NCBI RefSeq assembly: GCF_030269485.1 | Contig: NZ_BSTL01000045.1 | Coordinates: 1 to 52,230 of the forward strand | Direction of reading: 5' to 3' | Source of the DNA: Actinoplanes sp. NBRC 103695 | GTDB taxonomy: Bacteria; Actinomycetota; Actinomycetes; Mycobacteriales; Micromonosporaceae | Length of the DNA stretch: 52,230 bases | Shown here: in pieces, positions 8,948-18,268 of the stretch | How the letters are laid out: each line of letters begins with the position of its first letter | Position numbering within the stretch: the stretch's first letter is position 1 | Translations under genes and position numbers: made by a program | Notes under the pieces: model-generated | Told to the model about the DNA's origin: nothing | Database searches by the model: none | The model's input: only the letters and a program-made list of their open reading frames with translations

Positions 8948-8953
8948 TGGTGT

Positions 8954-9598
8954 CTATCGAAGATCTTCGTGCTGGATGATGTGCGTGTGGAAGCCGCCAC
9001 GGGCTGCCCGCAGCATCGCGCGTCCCAGCTTGTCGCTGCTGGTCGAGTACTTCGGCGCCACCCGGTCGAACACGTGCAGCAGCGGGCCGGCGACCGCGAA
9101 CGCGCCCCGGAAGAACCGCGACCTCGGCCCCGCGCCGTGCGTCGGGATGATCAGCCCGGGCCGGAACGCGTAACCGTTCGGCAGCAGCCCGATGATCTCC
9201 GCCTCGGCACGCCCCTTGACCCGCTGCCACATCCGCCGGCCGGCCGGGTCGGTGCCCGCTCCGGAGACATAGACAAAGGTCAACTGCGGATTCAGACCCT
9301 TGAGGGTACGCGCGGCAGCGAGCGGGAACTCGTACGAGATCCGGGTGTATTCCGCCTCGTCCTTGCCGACCGACGACACGCCGAGGCAGTAGAAGCACGC
9401 GTCGGCGCCGGCCAGGTCGTCCACGATCGGGCTCAGGTCGGCGAAGTCGGTGAGGGTGACCTCGTGCAGCTTGGCGTGGCGTACCCCGGTCGGGCGACGG
9501 CCGACACTGACCACGCTCTCGACGTCCTTGGCGAGCAGGCTCTCGCGCAGCACGCCCTGCCCGACCATCCCGGTCGCCCCGAAGACGATGACCTTCAC
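8954..9598 (-). CDS. NAD(P)-binding oxidoreductase, atypical short-chain/NmrA-like
   Basis: The 214-residue protein starts at a GTG with the Rossmann motif VKVIVFGATGMVGQGVLRE. It continues with VSVGRRPTG, FYCLGVSSVGK and FVYVSGAGTD. This pattern fits the small NAD(P)H-binding epimerase-like family (HTATIP2/TIP30-like), where the catalytic YxxxK is weak or absent. Substrate unknown. The frame stays open far upstream only because it is antisense to the SWIM gene; the Rossmann fold defines the start. Confidence 0.82.
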   Translation of the reverse strand: MKVIVFGATGMVGQGVLRESLLAKDVESVVSVGRRPTGVRHAKLHEVTLTDFADLSPIVDDLAGADACFYCLGVSSVGKDEAEYTRISYEFPLAAARTLKGLNPQLTFVYVSGAGTDPAGRRMWQRVKGRAEAEIIGLLPNGYAFRPGLIIPTHGAGPRSRFFRGAFAVAGPLLHVFDRVAPKYSTSSDKLGRAMLRAARGGFHTHIIQHEDLR

Positions 9599-9664
9599 GG
9601 CCCCAGACTGCCCGATCGTGGCGGTGTTGTCGAAACTGTCGGACCCACTCCATAGGGTGTCGGC

Positions 9665-12523
9665 GTGTCCATCGAACGCTGGTCGGTCGAGCAGGTCAGG
9701 GCGGTCGCCCCCGACCCGGCGTCCGCGCGCGCCGGTCAGGGGCTCGGCGCGCCCTCGCAGTGGTCCGGTTCGGGGGCGTCCGACGACGTCCTGTGGGGCC
9801 TGTGCCGCACCTACCGGGTGGCCGTCGACCTCGCCGGCCCTCGTTTCAAGTGCTCCTGCCCGAGCCGGAAATTCCCCTGCAAGCACGCGCTCGGGCTGCT
9901 GTTCCTCTGGGCCACCGCCGGGGTCGGCTCGTCGCCGGCCCCCGACTGGGCGTCCTTCCCCGCCCCGCGCGTGAAATCGGACAGACCGCCGGACCCGGTC
10001 GCCGCCGCCAAGCGGGTCGCCCAACGCTCCGACCGGGTCGCCGCCGGCATGATCGAGCTGGGCCGGTGGCTGGACGACCAGGTGCAGGCCGGGCTGGCGG
10101 CGGCCGAGCGTGGCGGTTACGACAACTTCGACGAGATGGCGGCGCGTCTGGTCGACGCGCAGGCGCCGGCGGCGGCCTCCGCGGTGCGCCGGCTGGGCGG
10201 TCTGGTGGGGGTCGGCCCGCACTGGGCCGACCGGGTGCTGGGCGAGATGGGCCTGCTGCGGCTGCTGGTCGCCGGGCACGATCGGCTCGGCGAGCTGCCA
10301 CCCGGCCTGGCCGCTTCGGTACGCACGCGGATCGGCTTCCCGGTCAGCACGGCGGACGTGCTGGCCGGGCCGCGCGTCACCGACCGCTGGCGGGTGCTCG
10401 GCCGGGTCGACTCCGAGGACGGCACCCTGCAGTCCCGGCGCATCTGGCTGCACGGCGCCACGACCGGGCGCTTCGCGCTGCTGCTGTCCTTCGCCGCACC
10501 CGGCCAGTCGCTGCAGTCCGATGTGGTGCCCGGCCGTGATCTCGACGCGGAGCTGTGCTTCTATCCCGGCGCGTGGCCGTTGCGCGCGCTGATCGCCGAG
10601 CGGCGCGGCGACTTCCCGCTGACCGCGCCCGCCGGGCAGCCGATCCGCGCCGCCCTGGCCGGGTGGACCGACGCCCTGGCCGCCGAGCCGTGGCGTCCGG
10701 ACGCTCCCGTGCTGCTGGGCGGGGTGCGTCCCGCCGCCGACGACGACTGGCTGGTCGACGAGGCGGGCGACGCGCTGCCGCTGGCGGCCGGCTTCCGCAA
10801 CCCGTGGTGGCTGCTCGCGGCCGGTGGCGGGCGGCCGGTCACGGTGGCCGGCGAGTGGTCGCCGGGCGGGTTGCGGCCGCTGGGCACGTGGGTGGAGGGC
10901 CAGTTCGTGGCGGCGCCCGAGCAGACGTACGACGGGCCGAACCGCCGCGAGCCGGAACTCCCCGCCGACCTGCTGGCAGCCGCGCTCGTCGGCACGGCAC
11001 GGCGCCCGTGGCAGCCGGCTCCCGTCACGGTCGGCGGGCGGGCGCTCGACCTCACCGCGGGCGGCCACGCCGCCAACCCGGCCGCGGGCGGTCGGGTTCT
11101 GGGGGCGGGCAGCCTGTTGGAGGCGGCCGGCATCGCGCTGGTCTATCGCCGCGCCGGGGTGATGCCCGCCGCCGGGCACCGGGCGATCGGCGCGGCGCCG
11201 GTCGAGACGCAACCGACGCTGCCGTGGGCCGCGGGTGAGCGGCTGCGGCGGATCCTGACGCCGGGCGAGGCGCCGTTCGGGTCCACGGCCACGCCGGTCT
11301 ACCTGGCCGAGTGGCTGCGGCTCGCGGGCGGGCGCGGCGGCCGGGCGCCCGGTGGTCAGCTGCCCGGGCTGCTCGACCAGGCAACCACCCACGAGGACCT
11401 CCGCGCCGGGACGGCGGCGGTGGCCGGGGCGCGCGGGCGGTGGCTGGCCGGGATGCGGGAGAAGTGGGCGTGGCTGCTGCTCGAGTCCACCGCGGCGCCG
11501 GACCGGACCCTCTGGGAGACCGGGACCGCCGACGAGCGGGTGGCGTTGCTGCACCACACGCGCCTGCACGAGCCGGGTGCCGGTCGGGTGTTGATCGAGG
11601 CCACCTGGGACGCGGACCCGGCCGGTGACCGGGCACGGTTCCTGACCGAGGTGCGGCACGGACTGTCCACTGCGGACGAGAGGCTGCTCGAGCGGGCGCT
11701 GGACGATCGCACCAGCTCCGTGCGCACGGCAGGACTCGAGGTTTTGAGAATGCTGCCCGGATCGGCGTGGTCGGGGCGGATGGCGGCGCGGGCCCGGGCG
11801 GCGGTGCGCCTGGAACGGCGGGTGATCGGCCGGGACCGGCTCGTCGTCACGCCACCGGAGGAGCTCGACGACCTGACGCGCCGGGACGGGCTGACCCCTT
11901 CGGGCGGGGCCAGGCGCGGTGCCGGGCCGGGCGCGCACCGGCTGGAGGAGATCATCGCCGGGACGCCGCTGGCGGTGTGGCAGGAGTACGCGAAGACGCC
12001 CGCGGCCATGATCGAGCTGGCGCGCGGCGACGACTTCGAGGACGCGCTGCTGCACGGCTGGGCGCAGGCCGCGATCGACCAGCGTGACGCCGTGTGGGCG
12101 GGCGCGCTGGTGGCCAACGACGCCCGCAACGACGGGCCGGCGCTGCGGCACATCGTCCGGTGGGACCTGCACTCGCTGCTGCCGCCCGCCCAGCTGGCGC
12201 GGATCGTGCTGGACTTCCTGGTCCGGCGGGACTACCAGGTCAGCCGCCTGCTCACCGCCCTGTCCGGCGAGTGGCCCGACGAGCTCGCCACGGCCGCCCT
12301 CGCGGCGCTGCACCACGGTGTGCGCTCCGACCAGGAGTCCTGGCTGGTCCACGAGCTGTGCCCGCCCGCCATCGCCGGCATGCCCACCCGCTACGCGCCG
12401 CGTGTCGCCCAGCTGGCCGAGTCGCTCGACAGCGAGCTCGGCCCCACCATCCGTACCCGTCCCATCGCCGAGCTGGCCGCGGCCCTGAACTTCCGCGCCG
12501 AGATGCACCAGGAGTTCCAGTGA
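9665..12523 (+). CDS. SWIM zinc-finger / DUF5691 protein (YehQ-like)
   Basis: A GTG start gives a 952-residue protein. Residues 45-85 hold a SWIM zinc finger (CSCPSRKFPCKHALGLLFLW, i.e. CxC...CxH), a nucleic-acid or protein-binding fold. The C-terminal half is a DUF5691-type region with HEAT-like helices (RRILTPGEAPFGSTATPVYL through RHIVRWDLHSLLPPAQLARI). In E. coli the SWIM protein YehQ is encoded with the MoxR ATPase YehL, YehM and the VWA protein YehP, and the same four families occur consecutively here. The assembly's biochemical role is unknown; MoxR/VWA pairs generally act as chaperone-like remodelling machines. No other start near the finger competes. Confidence 0.85.
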   Translation: MSIERWSVEQVRAVAPDPASARAGQGLGAPSQWSGSGASDDVLWGLCRTYRVAVDLAGPRFKCSCPSRKFPCKHALGLLFLWATAGVGSSPAPDWASFPAPRVKSDRPPDPVAAAKRVAQRSDRVAAGMIELGRWLDDQVQAGLAAAERGGYDNFDEMAARLVDAQAPAAASAVRRLGGLVGVGPHWADRVLGEMGLLRLLVAGHDRLGELPPGLAASVRTRIGFPVSTADVLAGPRVTDRWRVLGRVDSEDGTLQSRRIWLHGATTGRFALLLSFAAPGQSLQSDVVPGRDLDAELCFYPGAWPLRALIAERRGDFPLTAPAGQPIRAALAGWTDALAAEPWRPDAPVLLGGVRPAADDDWLVDEAGDALPLAAGFRNPWWLLAAGGGRPVTVAGEWSPGGLRPLGTWVEGQFVAAPEQTYDGPNRREPELPADLLAAALVGTARRPWQPAPVTVGGRALDLTAGGHAANPAAGGRVLGAGSLLEAAGIALVYRRAGVMPAAGHRAIGAAPVETQPTLPWAAGERLRRILTPGEAPFGSTATPVYLAEWLRLAGGRGGRAPGGQLPGLLDQATTHEDLRAGTAAVAGARGRWLAGMREKWAWLLLESTAAPDRTLWETGTADERVALLHHTRLHEPGAGRVLIEATWDADPAGDRARFLTEVRHGLSTADERLLERALDDRTSSVRTAGLEVLRMLPGSAWSGRMAARARAAVRLERRVIGRDRLVVTPPEELDDLTRRDGLTPSGGARRGAGPGAHRLEEIIAGTPLAVWQEYAKTPAAMIELARGDDFEDALLHGWAQAAIDQRDAVWAGALVANDARNDGPALRHIVRWDLHSLLPPAQLARIVLDFLVRRDYQVSRLLTALSGEWPDELATAALAALHHGVRSDQESWLVHELCPPAIAGMPTRYAPRVAQLAESLDSELGPTIRTRPIAELAAALNFRAEMHQEFQ

Positions 12524-12587
12524 CTCCCCGCCTCGCCTCCGCTTGTCCTTTCGCCGCCTTTCCTTCTCTTCGCCACCTGGAGTTCGA

Positions 12588-13649
12588 GTGACCGCGCTGC
12601 GTCCGCACGCCGAAGATCAGTACGCCGACGAGCTGGCCGCGCTGGCTGCCGCCGACGATCGGCCGCGCCCGCCCGGGTGGCGGATGTCGCCGCACGCCGT
12701 GGTGACCTATCTGCTCGGCGACGGCGCCAAGATCACCCCGAAGTACGTCGGACCGCGGCGGCTGCTCGAGGTGGCGGTGTCCACGCTGGTCACCGACCGC
12801 GCGCTGCTGCTGCTCGGCGTACCCGGAACTGCAAAGACCTGGGTCTCCGAGCACCTGGCCGCCGCCATCTCGGGCGACTCGACCCTGCTGGTGCAGGGCA
12901 CGGCCGGCACGGCGGAGGAGGCCATCCGGTACGGCTGGAACTACGCGCGTCTGCTCGCCGAGGGGCCGAGCGAGGCCGCCCTGGTGGCCAGCCCGGTGAT
13001 GCGGGCGATGCGGACCGGCACGATCGCCCGGATCGAGGAACTCACCCGGATGCCGTCCGACGTCCAGGACGCGCTGATCACCGTGCTGAGCGAGAAGACG
13101 CTGCCGGTGCCCGAGCTGAACACCGAGGTGCCCGCCCAGCGCGGCTTCAACGTGATCGCCACCGCGAACGACCGCGACCGCGGCGTCAACGACCTGTCCA
13201 GCGCGCTGCGGCGCCGCTTCAACACCGTGGTCCTGCCGCTGCCGGCCTCCGCCGACGAGGAGGTGGACATCGTCGCGCGGCGGGTCGCCCAGCTCGGCCG
13301 GTCGCTCGACCTGCCCGAGGTGCCGGCCGCGATGGAGGAGATCCGCCGGGTGGTCACGATCTTCCGCGAGCTGCGGTCCGGGATGACCGAGGACGGCCGC
13401 ACCAAGCTCAAATCCCCGACCGGCACCCTGTCCACGGCCGAGGCGATCTCGGTGATCACCAACGGGATCGCGCTGTCCACCCACTTCGGCGACGGCCGCC
13501 TGCGTTCCGCCGACGTGGCCGGGGGCATCCTCGGCGCCGTGATCAAGGACCCGGTGTCGGACGACGTGGTCTGGCGCGAGTACCTGGAGACGGTGGTTCG
13601 CGAACGCGCCGACTGGCGGGACTTCTACCGCGCGGCCCGTGATGCCTGA
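12588..13649 (+). CDS. MoxR-type AAA+ ATPase, YehL subfamily
   Basis: The protein has 353 residues from a GTG start with CTGGAG 6 nt upstream; an upstream ATG at 12543 has low-complexity coding and is rejected. Walker A is GVPGTAKT (about residues 77-84). The Walker B region reads TIARIEELTRMP, with Glu-Glu in place of Asp-Glu. Sensor-1 follows in GFNVIATANDRDRGVNDLSSALRRRFN. MoxR ATPases work with VWA-domain partners as metal-insertion or complex-remodelling chaperones. The stop overlaps the following DUF5682 start, giving tight coupling. The start region duplicates the end of the upstream gene (see findings). Confidence 0.9.
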   Translation: MTALRPHAEDQYADELAALAAADDRPRPPGWRMSPHAVVTYLLGDGAKITPKYVGPRRLLEVAVSTLVTDRALLLLGVPGTAKTWVSEHLAAAISGDSTLLVQGTAGTAEEAIRYGWNYARLLAEGPSEAALVASPVMRAMRTGTIARIEELTRMPSDVQDALITVLSEKTLPVPELNTEVPAQRGFNVIATANDRDRGVNDLSSALRRRFNTVVLPLPASADEEVDIVARRVAQLGRSLDLPEVPAAMEEIRRVVTIFRELRSGMTEDGRTKLKSPTGTLSTAEAISVITNGIALSTHFGDGRLRSADVAGGILGAVIKDPVSDDVVWREYLETVVRERADWRDFYRAARDA

Positions 13650-15834
13650 GCAGTTCTACGGCATCCGCCACCACGGCCCCGGCTCGGCGCGTGCCGTGGC
13701 GTTGTCGCTGGCCCGGCAGCAGCCGTCGATCGTCCTGATCGAGGGGCCTCCGGAGGCCGACGACCTGGTCCCCTGGGTGGCCGACGCCGCGCTCGAACCG
13801 CCCATCGCGCTGCTCGGCTACTCGGCCGACGACCCGCGGCGGTCGGCCTTCTGGCCGTTCGCGGTCTTCTCCCCCGAATGGCAGGCCCTTCGCTGGGCCG
13901 TGACGCATGACGTGCCGGTCCGCTTCTTCGACCTTCCCTTCAGCTTCCGCCTCTCCGCCACCGCTCCCCCCTCCAAGGAGGACAAATCGGTCCGGCCGGT
14001 CGACCCGATCGGTGAGCTGGCGGCGGCGGCCGGCTACGACGACCCCGAACGCTGGTGGGAGGACGTCGTCGAGCATCGCGGGATGCCCGCGTTCGAGGCC
14101 GTGGGCGAGGCGATGGCCGCCATCCGGGAGTCCTCCCCCGAGGACCCCGAGGACCTGGTGCGCGAGGCGTACATGCGCACCGTCCTCCGCGAGGTGCGCC
14201 GCGAGCACGAGAACATCGCGGTCGTCTGCGGCGCCTGGCACGTGCCCGCTCTGGACCGCAAGGTGACCCTCAAGGAGGACCAGGCGCTGCTCAAGGGCCG
14301 GCGCAGGAGCAAGGTGACGTTCACCTGGGTGCCGTGGACCTACGGGCGGCTGTCGTCGTGGTCCGGCTACGGCGCCGGGGTGCGCTCCCCCGGCTGGTAC
14401 CACCACCTCTTCACCACCACGTCCGAAGTGGTGCCGCGCTGGCTGGTGGACGCGGCCGGGGTGCTGCGCGCCGAAGGGGTGCCCACGTCGTCGTCGCACG
14501 TGATCGAGGCGACGCGGCTGGCCGAGGCGCTGGCCACGCTGCGGGGGCGGCCTCTCGCCGGGCTGGCCGAGGTCACCGAGGCGGCCGAGTCGGTGATGTG
14601 CGACGGGGAACGGCTACGCGTCGAGCTCATCGATCGCAAGCTGGTCGTCGGCGAGCGGCTCGGGTCGGTGCCGGAGGAGATGCCCGCCGTACCCCTGGCC
14701 AAGGATCTCGCCGCGCAGCAGCGCGGGCTGCGCCTCAAACCGGAAGCGTCGCAGCGCGTGCTCGAACTCGATCTCCGCAGGGAGATCGACCTCAACCGGA
14801 GCAGGCTGCTGCACCGGCTGCGACTCCTCGACGTGCCGTGGGGACAGTCGCAGTCCGGGCGGCAGGGCACGGGCACGTTCCGGGAGAGCTGGCGGTTGCA
14901 GTGGCAGCCGGAGTTCGCGGTCAGCCTGGTCGAGGGCAGCATGTGGGGCACCACGGTGGCGGCCGCGGCCACCGCGCGGGTCACCGACCGGGCCCGCAAG
15001 GCGGCGACGCTCGCCGAGGTCACGGCGCTGGTCGAGGTGTGCCTGCTCGGCGACCTGCAGGAGGCGTACCCGCCGGTGCTGGCCGCCCTGGACGTACGGG
15101 CCGCCGAGGACTCCGACGTCACGCACCTGATGGCGGCGCTGCCCGCGCTGGCACGCACGGTCCGCTACGGGGACGTACGCCGCAGCGACGTCGAAGGCCT
15201 GTCCACCGTGACGGCGAGCCTGCTCGGCCGGGTCTGCGCCGGGCTGCCCGCCGCGGTCGCCTCCCTCTCCGACGAGGCGGCCAAGGACCTGCGCAAACAC
15301 ATCGACGGCGTGCACGCGGCGATCGCCCTGCTCGACGACGAGCCGATGCGCGAACGCTGGCTGGCGGCGCTGACCTCGGTGGCCGGCCGTACCGAACTGC
15401 ACGGCCTGCTGGCCGGCCGCCTCACCCGGCTGCTGATGGACGCGGGCCGCCTCGCGCCGGCCGAGGTCCGCCGGCGGCTGCGGCTCCCGCTGACCGTGGG
15501 AACGCCACCGGCGCACGCGGCGGCGTGGGTCGAGGGCTTCCTGTCCGGCGGTGGCCTCCTGCTCGTCCACGACGACCTGCTGCTGGAACTGCTCGACGAC
15601 TGGCTGGCCGACATCGAGAGCTCCTCGTTCGACCAGGTGCTGCCGTTGCTGCGGCGGACGTTCGGCGCTTTCGCGGCGGGCGAACGGCGGGCCATCGGCG
15701 AGCGGATCGCCCACGGGCGTACGGCTGTGAACGGGGCCGAAGCCGCACTGGACCATGAGCGGGCGGCTCAGGTCCTGCCTACGCTGGCCGCCCTGCTCGG
15801 CGTTCCGGCGCGGTCGGCCGGTGCTCCCCGATGA
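13642..15834 (+). CDS. DUF5682 family protein (YehM-like)
   Basis: This 730-residue protein starts at ATG 13642 (GTG 13639 in the same frame is possible), overlapping the MoxR gene. The N-terminal block FYGIRHHGPGSARAV, IVLIEGPPEADDL and FAVFSPEWQALRWA is diagnostic of DUF5682. Residues 195-210 contain IAVVCGAWHVPAL. HxxGxG and GAWH patterns recall the TraB/ChaN-like superfamily, but that is only a resemblance. The rest is helical and Leu/Ala-rich, probably a scaffold. No signal peptide. Function unknown; by neighbourhood it is the third component of the MoxR-VWA assembly. Confidence 0.85.
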   Translation: MPEQFYGIRHHGPGSARAVALSLARQQPSIVLIEGPPEADDLVPWVADAALEPPIALLGYSADDPRRSAFWPFAVFSPEWQALRWAVTHDVPVRFFDLPFSFRLSATAPPSKEDKSVRPVDPIGELAAAAGYDDPERWWEDVVEHRGMPAFEAVGEAMAAIRESSPEDPEDLVREAYMRTVLREVRREHENIAVVCGAWHVPALDRKVTLKEDQALLKGRRRSKVTFTWVPWTYGRLSSWSGYGAGVRSPGWYHHLFTTTSEVVPRWLVDAAGVLRAEGVPTSSSHVIEATRLAEALATLRGRPLAGLAEVTEAAESVMCDGERLRVELIDRKLVVGERLGSVPEEMPAVPLAKDLAAQQRGLRLKPEASQRVLELDLRREIDLNRSRLLHRLRLLDVPWGQSQSGRQGTGTFRESWRLQWQPEFAVSLVEGSMWGTTVAAAATARVTDRARKAATLAEVTALVEVCLLGDLQEAYPPVLAALDVRAAEDSDVTHLMAALPALARTVRYGDVRRSDVEGLSTVTASLLGRVCAGLPAAVASLSDEAAKDLRKHIDGVHAAIALLDDEPMRERWLAALTSVAGRTELHGLLAGRLTRLLMDAGRLAPAEVRRRLRLPLTVGTPPAHAAAWVEGFLSGGGLLLVHDDLLLELLDDWLADIESSSFDQVLPLLRRTFGAFAAGERRAIGERIAHGRTAVNGAEAALDHERAAQVLPTLAALLGVPARSAGAPR

Positions 15835-15981
15835 CCGCCGTGCCTGTGGACAGCGCCAAGAATTTGTCGTACCCCTGCCCTACATTTCGGCCCACCCAGT
15901 GCACGGGGTGGGGGAGGCGGCGGGGGCCCGATCCAAGATCAAATTTTCGGCGTTCCGGATGTGCGGCGATGAGGTGCGGCG

Positions 15982-17166
15982 ATGAGTGAGCGGGACGACC
16001 AGACTCGCGGGGAGCGGCAGCGCCGGTGGCGGCTGGTGCTCGGCGGCCCGGCCGACGACGCGCTCGGCGAGGCCGACGGGCGTGACGGGCAGATGGATGC
16101 CGCGCTGGCCGCGCTCTACGACGCCGCTGCCGGTGACGACGAGGGCGGCGAGCAGAAGTCGCGGCGGTCGGCCGGGCTGGGCGGCTCCGCGCCGCGGGTG
16201 GCGCGCTGGCTCGGGGACATCCGCGAGTTCTTCCCGAGCACCGTCGTGCAGGTGATGCAGGCCGACGCCATCGAGCGGCTCGACCTGCACCGCCTGCTGA
16301 TGGAGCCGGAGATGCTGCAGGCGGTGGAACCCGACGTCCACCTGGTCGGCACGCTGCTCTCGCTCAACCGCGTGATGCCCGACCAGACCAAGGCCGCGGC
16401 GCGGCATGTCGTCCGTACCGTCGTGGACGACCTGGAGAAACGCATCGCGCAACACACCCGCGCGGCCGTGACCGGCGCCCTGAACCGCGCCTCCCGCACC
16501 ACCCGTCCGAGGCCGGCGGACATCGACTGGGACCGCACCATCCGCGCGAACCTCAAGCACTACCAGGCCGAGCAGCGCACCGTGATCCCCGAGCGCCTGA
16601 TCGGGTACGGGCGCCGGTCGCACGCCGTGCAACGTGACGTGATCCTGTGCGTCGACCAGTCCGGCTCGATGGCGTCGTCGGTGGTGTTCGCCGGCGTCTT
16701 CGCCGCGGTCCTGGCGTCCATCCGCTCACTGCGCACGTCGCTGGTGGTCTTCGACACGTCGGTGGTCGATCTGACGGACCAGCTGAGCGATCCGGTCGAG
16801 GTTCTCTTCGGTACGCAGCTCGGCGGCGGCACCGACATCAACCGCGCCGTCGCGTACGCCCAGCAGTTGATCACCAACCCCCGGGACAGCGTCTTCGTCC
16901 TGATCAGCGACCTGTACGAGGGCGGCGTCCGGCAACAGATGCTCCGCCGCGTCGCCGAGATGACCGCCGCCGGCGTGCAGGTGGTCGTGCTGCTGGCGCT
17001 GTCCGACGAGGGCGCCCCGTCCTACGACCGCGAGAACGCGGCGGCACTCGCAGCCCTCGGCGTCCCGGCGTTCGCCTGCACCCCCGACGCCTTCCCGGAA
17101 CTCATGGCGGCCGCCATCCAACGCCGCGACCTCCAGTCCTTCGCGGAGCGCTTCGCAGACCGCTGA
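15982..17166 (+). CDS. VWA-domain protein (YehP/CoxE-like)
   Basis: The 394-residue protein has a helical N-terminal half and a C-terminal von Willebrand A domain. A complete MIDAS is visible: DQSGSM at about residue 225 (DxSxS), the Thr in GGGTDIN, and the Asp in LISDLYEG. CoxE/YehP-type VWA proteins partner MoxR ATPases. It lies 147 bp after the DUF5682 gene, so it may have its own promoter or be transcribed by read-through. ATG 15982 is preceded by GGTGCGGCG, a weak ribosome-binding site. Confidence 0.88.
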   Translation: MSERDDQTRGERQRRWRLVLGGPADDALGEADGRDGQMDAALAALYDAAAGDDEGGEQKSRRSAGLGGSAPRVARWLGDIREFFPSTVVQVMQADAIERLDLHRLLMEPEMLQAVEPDVHLVGTLLSLNRVMPDQTKAAARHVVRTVVDDLEKRIAQHTRAAVTGALNRASRTTRPRPADIDWDRTIRANLKHYQAEQRTVIPERLIGYGRRSHAVQRDVILCVDQSGSMASSVVFAGVFAAVLASIRSLRTSLVVFDTSVVDLTDQLSDPVEVLFGTQLGGGTDINRAVAYAQQLITNPRDSVFVLISDLYEGGVRQQMLRRVAEMTAAGVQVVVLLALSDEGAPSYDRENAAALAALGVPAFACTPDAFPELMAAAIQRRDLQSFAERFADR

Positions 17167-17340
17167 TCCGGTACGGGCCCAGCGCCCGCACCGCCGGCCC
17201 GCGTCGTCCTCGGCGCCGTTTCGCCCTCGGTTCCGCCGCGCTCCCCGGCTCCGCCGCGCCGCCGCGCGCCGGGCCGCCATCCTGCGCCTCCGCCTCCTTC
17301 GCCCCGCACCCCCTCTTCTCGCCCCGCCATCCCCTCTCCC

Positions 17341-17418
17341 CTTTGCCGCGCTCTCCCTTCGCCGCGCTCTCCCCCTTCGCCGCGTTCTCCCTCTTCGCCG
17401 CGCTCTCCCCTCGCCGCG
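17341..17418. repeat. imperfect 17-18-bp tandem repeat (TTCGCCGCGCTCTCCC)
   Basis: About four and a half units of TTCGCCGCGYTCTCCC(C/T) run through the pyrimidine-rich gap between the VWA and methyltransferase genes. The preceding 170 bp are C/T-rich as well and show no convincing gene. Confidence 0.6.
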
Positions 17419-17463
17419 GTTCGAGGCTTGCGCGCGCCACTCCATGTAACTACCGTTCGACTT

Positions 17464-18228
17464 GTGAGTGCTTACATCGCCCATGCAGAGGCATGGCAAG
17501 AGAGCTGGGATCGGCAACAGCAGGGATACCTGCCCGATCGTGAGGAGAGGTTCGCCGCGATGCTCGACGCGGTGGACGCGGCAACCGGCGGTGAGCCCCC
17601 ACGGTTACTCGATCTGGCGGGCGGCACAGGCACGATCACCTTGCGTGCGCTGGCGCACTTCCGCACTGTCACGGCCACCGTCGTCGATCAGGACCCGGTG
17701 TTGCTCGCCCTGGCCCGCGCGTCACTCGACGAACGGGCCGCCGTGGTGGCCGCCGACCTCAACGACTCCTCGTGGGTGGAGTCGCTGCCGCACCGCGAGT
17801 TCGACGCAGTGCTCACTGCGACGGCCATGCACTGGCTGCCCGAGCAGCGCCTGAACGAGCTGTACTCCGAGATCCGCGGCCTGCTGCGTCCGGGCGGAGT
17901 GTTCATCAACGCCGACCAGATGGCGGACGACGGACTGCCGGCGTTCGGCAAACGCCTGTTGGAGCGCGAAGATGCCCGCCGGGACGCGCGTTACGCGGCC
18001 GGGGCGGTGCTGTCGTGGCGTGACTGGTGGGACAAGGTGCGCGCGGACGAGTCGTTCGCCGAGCTCATCGCCGAGCATGACCGCATCTACCCGCCCGAGC
18101 GCGGCACGCACACCGAGTGGCTGCCGCCGGTGTCCTGGCACCTCGAGGCGTTGCGCGGGGCGGGCTTCGCCGAGGCGGGCATCCTCTGGCGCGGCGGGCC
18201 GGACGCCGCGGTGATCGGCGTCCGCTAG
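17464..18228 (+). CDS. class I SAM-dependent methyltransferase
   Basis: The 254-residue protein starts at GTG 17464 (VSAYIAHAEAWQ). It has the class I motifs LLDLAGGTGTITLRAL (motif I, about residues 47-62), TATVVDQDP (motif II), AVVAADLND, FDAVLTATAMHWL (motif IV) and LLRPGGVFINADQM. This fits the methyltransferase type 11/25 group acting on small molecules; the acceptor is not predictable. A GTG at 17428 in frame is possible, but its N-terminus is unlike the family. A TAACTA hexamer lies about 12 bp before 17464, compatible with a leaderless transcript. Confidence 0.88.
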   Translation: MSAYIAHAEAWQESWDRQQQGYLPDREERFAAMLDAVDAATGGEPPRLLDLAGGTGTITLRALAHFRTVTATVVDQDPVLLALARASLDERAAVVAADLNDSSWVESLPHREFDAVLTATAMHWLPEQRLNELYSEIRGLLRPGGVFINADQMADDGLPAFGKRLLEREDARRDARYAAGAVLSWRDWWDKVRADESFAELIAEHDRIYPPERGTHTEWLPPVSWHLEALRGAGFAEAGILWRGGPDAAVIGVR

Positions 18229-18268
18229 ATCACACCTTCGTTCCACGACGGAAAAGTAAGGTCATCAC

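Noticed and set aside
8954..12508. Minus-strand open frame of more than 1100 codons
   Set aside because: Only its last ~214 codons (from GTG 9598) show a fold; the rest is antisense to the SWIM/DUF5691 gene and is Arg/Pro/Gly-rich shadow sequence.
15930..15945. Recurrent AAGATCAA/TTGATCTT octamers (for example near 2515, 2667, 3740, 6311, 15932, 43067)
   Set aside because: Short, found both in coding and non-coding DNA, with no consistent position; probably compositional.
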